NCBI GenBank assembly: GCA_947631405.1
Contig: CANRLC010000003.1
Span: 1-64,000 of the forward strand
Direction: 5' to 3'
From: an uncultured Clostridia bacterium
Lineage (GTDB): Bacteria; Bacillota; Clostridia; Christensenellales; Aristaeellaceae
DNA length: 64,000 bases
Below the pieces are notes generated by a model that was not told where the DNA came from, ran no database searches, and was given only the letters and a program-made list of their open reading frames with translations. Of the stretch, positions 59,530 to 64,000 are shown piece by piece. Every line of letters starts with the position of its first letter. The stretch's first letter is position 1. The position numbers and the translations under genes are program-made.

Positions 59530-61026
59530 ATGAAGAGAAAGCTACGGCGCGTTTTGCGCGGCGCGGCGTTCACGGCGCTGCTGCTGTGCGTGCTCGCGGG
59601 GGTCACGCGTCTGGTGGAGCGCAAGGCGAGCCGCACGCGGATGACGCCCTTTCTGCGCGATGCGGCGCAGTTTGACGTGCTGTTTATCGGCGATAGCCAC
59701 GTCGTCAACGACGTGCTCCCGATGGAGCTTTGGCGCGATTACGGCATCGCCTCCTACAACATCGCCTCCTACGGGAACACGATGGCGGTCTCCTACTGGG
59801 CGATGATGAACGCGCTCGACTACGCGACGCCCAAGCTGATGGTCATCGGCACGATGGACGTGGAACAAAACTACAAGCTCTCCGGCAGCAGCAGCGACGT
59901 ACACACCGCGCTGGACGCGTTCCCGCTGACGCTCACCAAGGCCCGCGCGATCGAGGATCTGATGAACGGCTACGCCGTGGACGACGACGGCAGATACTAC
60001 GCCGACATGAAGGGCGAATACTATTTCACGCTGGGCAAGTATCACAGCCGCTGGAGCGAGTTGACGCCCAACGATTTTCACCCGGCGTTTACGTCGGCCA
60101 AGGGCGGCGAGCTGGCCGTGGGCGTAGCGACGCCGCGCGACTACGAGCTGATCGACGAGGGGCTGCTCATGGGGGAGGACACCGTGGGCTTTGACTACCT
60201 GCGCCGGATGATCGAGGAGTGTCAGCGCCGGGGGATCGACGTGCTGCTGACGAACCTGCCGTACCCGGCGACCGAGACGCAGCAGATGGCCTCCAACGCC
60301 GTGTACTATGTGGCGCAGGATTACGGCGTGGACTACCTCGACTTCGTGTACCTCGATCAGGTGGTCGATTACCGCTGCGACATGTACGATTCGTACTCCC
60401 ATTTGAACGCCTCCGGCGCGCAGAAGGTGACGGATTATCTGGGCCGCTATCTGCGCGACCACTACGACCTGCCCGACCGCCACGAGGACGCGGCCTATCT
60501 CGAGCAATGGAACGCGGACTACGCCGAATATCTGCAGATGAAGCACGACGTGCTGCTGCGCGCGTGGCGCAACCTGAACTCGACGCTGATGCTGCTGCAC
60601 GACGCGGATTACAGCGCGTGCGTGGTGCTGGCGGGGGACTCGCCGCTCTACGCGGACGAGCGGGCGATGCGGCTCCTGCAAAACATCGGCCGATCGCACA
60701 TCTTCGAGGAGGACGGCGCGTCGGCCTGGTCGGACGCGCTGGAGCCGCTCGGCGCGCTTTTTGACGCGGCGGCGGACGGCCTGCCGTACATCGCGCTGAT
60801 CGACCGGGGCGGCGAGCGCATGCGCATCGCCGACCGCGCGGGCGCGGGCGAGGCGTCCATCGAGGCGTCCTTCGGCCGCCTCGCGTTCACGGCGCAGGGC
60901 GGCGCGCTGCGCATCGCCGTGGACGGCGAGGAGATGCTCACCGAGATGCAGCTGGGCGATCAGCGCGCACTGGTGCTCGCCCTTGACAGCGCCACGGGCG
61001 AGGTCGTGGAGGCGCTGGGGTTCTGA
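59530..61026 (+). CDS. SGNH/AlgX-DltD-like protein partner of MBOAT
   Basis: FIGDSHVVNDV; YDSYSHLNASGAQKVTDYLGRYL; N-terminal TM. Confidence 0.7.
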   Translation: MKRKLRRVLRGAAFTALLLCVLAGVTRLVERKASRTRMTPFLRDAAQFDVLFIGDSHVVNDVLPMELWRDYGIASYNIASYGNTMAVSYWAMMNALDYATPKLMVIGTMDVEQNYKLSGSSSDVHTALDAFPLTLTKARAIEDLMNGYAVDDDGRYYADMKGEYYFTLGKYHSRWSELTPNDFHPAFTSAKGGELAVGVATPRDYELIDEGLLMGEDTVGFDYLRRMIEECQRRGIDVLLTNLPYPATETQQMASNAVYYVAQDYGVDYLDFVYLDQVVDYRCDMYDSYSHLNASGAQKVTDYLGRYLRDHYDLPDRHEDAAYLEQWNADYAEYLQMKHDVLLRAWRNLNSTLMLLHDADYSACVVLAGDSPLYADERAMRLLQNIGRSHIFEEDGASAWSDALEPLGALFDAAADGLPYIALIDRGGERMRIADRAGAGEASIEASFGRLAFTAQGGALRIAVDGEEMLTEMQLGDQRALVLALDSATGEVVEALGF

Positions 61027-61065
61027 GGGCCGAACGGGAAGACGGCGCATCTGACGAACGCATAG

Positions 61066-61100
61066 AAAGACGTCCCGCCGCGAGTTGCGGCGGGACGTCT
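61066..61100. terminator. bidirectional terminator
   Basis: AAAGACGTCCCGCCGC-gagtt-GCGGCGGGACGTCTT. Confidence 0.8.
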
Positions 61101-61114
61101 TAACATCTGCTATT

Positions 61115-63001
61115 TTAGCCTTGCTCTCCTCGCACAGCGCCTTCCCGCCTTCTCTTCTCCAGCCAGACCATCAGCACCGCCACGTCGCCCGGCGACACGC
61201 CGGAGATGCGGCTGGCCTCGCCGAGGGAGCGCGGCTGCTGCGCGGTCAGCTTTTGCCGGGCTTCGATGCGCAGCCCGTCCAGCGTGCCGTAGTCGAAGCC
61301 CTGCGGCAGCAGCGCGTCCTCCGTCCGGCGGAACGCCTCCACATGGCGGCGCTCCTTGTCGATGTAGCCCTCGTAGCGCAGGGAGATCTCCACCTGCTCG
61401 CGCACGTCAGCCGGGAGCGGGGGCATGGACGGGGCTAGGACGCGCAGGTCGTCGTAGCCGACGCCGGGGCGGCGCAGCAGATCGCAAGCGAGCAGCGAGG
61501 CGTCGCTGTCGCCCTGCCCCAGCGAGGAGAGCCACGCGTCGCGCTCGGGCGTCTTCGCAAGCCGCGTGCGCCGCAGGAGCGAGACCGCCTCCTCGATGCG
61601 CGCGCGCTTTTCTCGCAGGCGGCGCAGCCGCTCCGGCGAGGCGAGGCCGATCTCGCAGCCCAGCTCGGTGAGGCGCTGGTCGGCGTTGTCCTGCCGCAGC
61701 AGCAGGCGATACTCACAGCGGCTGGTCATCATGCGGTACGGCTCGTTGGTGCCCTTGGTCGTCAGGTCGTCCACCAGCACGCCGATGTATGCCTGATCGC
61801 GCCCCAGCGTCACGGGCGGCTTGCCCTGTACATGGCGCGCCGCATTGACGCCCGCGATCAGCCCCTGCGCCGCCGCCTCCTCGTAGCCGCTGGTGCCGTT
61901 GATCTGCCCCGCGAAATAGAGGCCCTGCGCGGCGCGGCAGGAGAGGTCGGCGCGCAGCTGCAGCGGGTCGATGCACTCGTATTCGATGGCGTAGGCCAGA
62001 CGCAGCACGCGCGCGCGGCGCAGCCCCGGGATGGTGTGCAGCGCGGCGAGCTGCACGTCCTCCGGCATGGAGGTGGAAAACCCCTGCACATACCACTCCG
62101 GCGTGTCCAGCCCCTCCGGCTCGAGGAAGAGCTGGTGGCGCTCCTTGTCCGCGAAGCGCATGATCTTGTCCTCGATGGAGGGGCAGTAGCGCGCGCCCGT
62201 GCCGTGGATGGCCCCGGTGTACATCGGCGCGCGGTGGATGTTCTCGCGCAGGATGCGGTGCGTCTCCTCGTTCGTGTAGGTGAGGTAGCACTGGGCGCGA
62301 TTGCAAAGCGGCGCGTCCGTGAGGAAGGAAAACGGGGTGACCGGCTCGTCGCCCGGCTGCGGCTCGGTCTCGTCGAAGTCGATGGAGGCGACGTCCACGC
62401 GCGGCGGCGTGCCCGTCTTGAAGCGACGCAGCCGCACGCCCAGCGCGCGCAGCGCGTCCGCCAGATGCGTGGAGGAGAGCAGGCCCTGCGGCCCGCCCGC
62501 CCACGAGCACTCGCCAATGATGATGCGGCTGTCCGCGTACACGCCCGCGCAGATGACCAAAGCCCGGCAAGCGACGCGCGCGCCGGTGGTCGTCTCCACG
62601 CCCGTCACGCGGCCGCCCTCGCAGAGGATGCGCCCGCACTCGCCCTGACGCAGCTGCAGATTCGGCTCCGCGAGCAGCGCGCGCAGCATCCGCCGCTGAT
62701 AGGCGCGCTTGTCCGCCTGCGCCCGCAGCGAATGGACGGCGGGGCCTTTGCCCGTGTTGAGCATGCGCGACTGGATGAACGTGTCGTCGATGGCGCGGCC
62801 CATCTCGCCGCCCAGCGCGTCCACCTCGCGCACGAGCTGCCCCTTGCCCGTGCCGCCGATGGCCGGGTTGCAGGGCATGAGCGCGACCGCGTCAAGGTTG
62901 AGGGTGAGCGCGAGCGTTGTGCAGCCCAAGCGCGCGGCGGCAAGCGCCGCCTCGCAGCCCGCGTGGCCCGCGCCGACCACCACGACGTCAAAGCTTTCCA
63001 T
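61115..63001 (-). CDS. mnmG: tRNA uridine-5-carboxymethylaminomethyl modification enzyme MnmG
   Basis: FDVVVVGAGHAGCEAALAAARLG; MPCNPAIGGTGKGQLVREVDALGG; AGQINGTSGYEEAAAQGLIAG. Confidence 0.97.
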   Translation of the reverse strand: MESFDVVVVGAGHAGCEAALAAARLGCTTLALTLNLDAVALMPCNPAIGGTGKGQLVREVDALGGEMGRAIDDTFIQSRMLNTGKGPAVHSLRAQADKRAYQRRMLRALLAEPNLQLRQGECGRILCEGGRVTGVETTTGARVACRALVICAGVYADSRIIIGECSWAGGPQGLLSSTHLADALRALGVRLRRFKTGTPPRVDVASIDFDETEPQPGDEPVTPFSFLTDAPLCNRAQCYLTYTNEETHRILRENIHRAPMYTGAIHGTGARYCPSIEDKIMRFADKERHQLFLEPEGLDTPEWYVQGFSTSMPEDVQLAALHTIPGLRRARVLRLAYAIEYECIDPLQLRADLSCRAAQGLYFAGQINGTSGYEEAAAQGLIAGVNAARHVQGKPPVTLGRDQAYIGVLVDDLTTKGTNEPYRMMTSRCEYRLLLRQDNADQRLTELGCEIGLASPERLRRLREKRARIEEAVSLLRRTRLAKTPERDAWLSSLGQGDSDASLLACDLLRRPGVGYDDLRVLAPSMPPLPADVREQVEISLRYEGYIDKERRHVEAFRRTEDALLPQGFDYGTLDGLRIEARQKLTAQQPRSLGEASRISGVSPGDVAVLMVWLEKRRREGAVRGEQG

Positions 63002-63024
63002 CGGTCATCGTCTCCAACCGTTCG

Positions 63025-64000
63025 TCAATGCGCCCAGAGTTCCACGCCGCGCAGCAGCTCCAGCTCGCGGATGTCGCGCGCGTCGGTAAACGCCGAGCGC
63101 GAGAGCAGCGCGCCCGTGCGCCAGTACAGCGGCAGATAGGGCAGATCCTGCGAAAACATCGTCTGGATGTCGCGCATCGTCTCGCCGTAGGCCTCCTGCG
63201 AGAGGCAGTCGCTGCTGCGCAGCTTCACGAGCAGGTCGTTCATCGCGTTGGAGCGGTAGCGCGTGTAGTTGCAGCTCGCCGTCGAGGTGAGGGTAAAGCC
63301 GGGGTCGGGGCAGACGTCGAAATTAAACGCCGCCAAGACGAGATAGTAGTCGCCGCTGCGCAGCTTTTCCAGCACGTTCTCGCGCGACCACGTCTGCACG
63401 GAGACGGGGATGCCGACCGCCTCCAGCTGCTCCCTGATGCGGTTGGCGGCGTTCGTGCGCACGGTGGAGCCGGGTTCGTCGTAGACCAGCAGGCGCATCG
63501 TCTTCATCGCCTCGCCGCCCTTGTAGCGCTTGCCGTCGTCCGCCAGCTGCCAGCCCGCCTGCTCGAGGAGCGCCTCGGCCATCAGCGGGTCGTAAGGATC
63601 CTCGATCGTCGATTCGTTGGAGAGCCATGTGCCCGCGGGCACCGGCGTGTAGGCCACCGTCGCCATCCCCTGATAGATCGAGGAGATCAGGTCGGATCGG
63701 TTGATCGCGTAGGAGATCGCCGAGCGCACGAGGTTCTGCCCGTTGTCGTCGCTCTTGAAGATCGTCTGCGCGCGGTTGACGAGCAGCACCTCGAGCTGGC
63801 GCGTGCGCGCGGTGAGCGAGTAGGAATTGAGCGAGCCGGAGTAGCGCGAGGCGTTGATCGAGCGGGACATCGCGACGTCCACGTTTTGCAGATCGAACGC
63901 GGTGAGCGCCTGCTCGGCGTTTTCAAACAGGCTCGCGCGGATGTTGCGCACCTGCGGCGTGCGCTGCCACCACGACGTATTCGCCGTCAGCCAGATCGCG
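63025..64000 (-). CDS. ABC transporter substrate-binding protein (family 5, oligopeptide-like), partial at window edge
   Basis: VNRAQTIFKSDDNGQNLVRSAISYAINRSDLISSIYQGMATVAYTPVPAGTW; frame open to the end of the window. Confidence 0.82.
   Translation of the reverse strand, partial: AIWLTANTSWWQRTPQVRNIRASLFENAEQALTAFDLQNVDVAMSRSINASRYSGSLNSYSLTARTRQLEVLLVNRAQTIFKSDDNGQNLVRSAISYAINRSDLISSIYQGMATVAYTPVPAGTWLSNESTIEDPYDPLMAEALLEQAGWQLADDGKRYKGGEAMKTMRLLVYDEPGSTVRTNAANRIREQLEAVGIPVSVQTWSRENVLEKLRSGDYYLVLAAFNFDVCPDPGFTLTSTASCNYTRYRSNAMNDLLVKLRSSDCLSQEAYGETMRDIQTMFSQDLPYLPLYWRTGALLSRSAFTDARDIRELELLRGVELWAH

Overview
The window is a GC-rich chromosomal segment that looks like a sporulating, Clostridia-like member of the Bacillota. 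This is inferred from gene content and order: DUF2232-rplI-dnaB; spoVM-like/rpmB/asp23(yloU)/fakA(yloV)/recG; and the Na+-pumping decarboxylase operon. I saw no prophage, rRNA, tRNA or CRISPR array. Most of the window is housekeeping: dnaB, topB, ECF sigma factors, rpmB, fakA, recG, ppdK, mrp, a decarboxylase operon, tyrS with a T-box, trmL, two UDG-like proteins, nfeD/floA, an MBOAT/SGNH pair and mnmG. Less ordinary content: (1) a tandem duplication of an ECF sigma/anti-sigma-like module with near-identical regulators and diverged ectodomains; (2) an imperfect 94-bp tandem repeat array, with a fifth copy between the duplicated modules; (3) two MITE-like, hairpin-rich intergenic repeat families of three copies each, one with compensatory stem changes and terminal inverted repeats, some copies lying between long direct repeats or against terminators; (4) an easily missed 27-codon spoVM candidate supported by Bacillus-like synteny; (5) a ~2590-aa SpaA/SdrD_B-type surface protein without an evident LPXTG anchor; (6) a decarboxylase operon carrying both 12S-like and 5S-like carboxyltransferases; (7) a Nif11-like small protein, a frameshifted DUF4160 gene next to DUF2442, and tandem UDG paralogs of which one lacks the Fe-S cysteines. 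All family assignments come from reading the translations. No database search was run.
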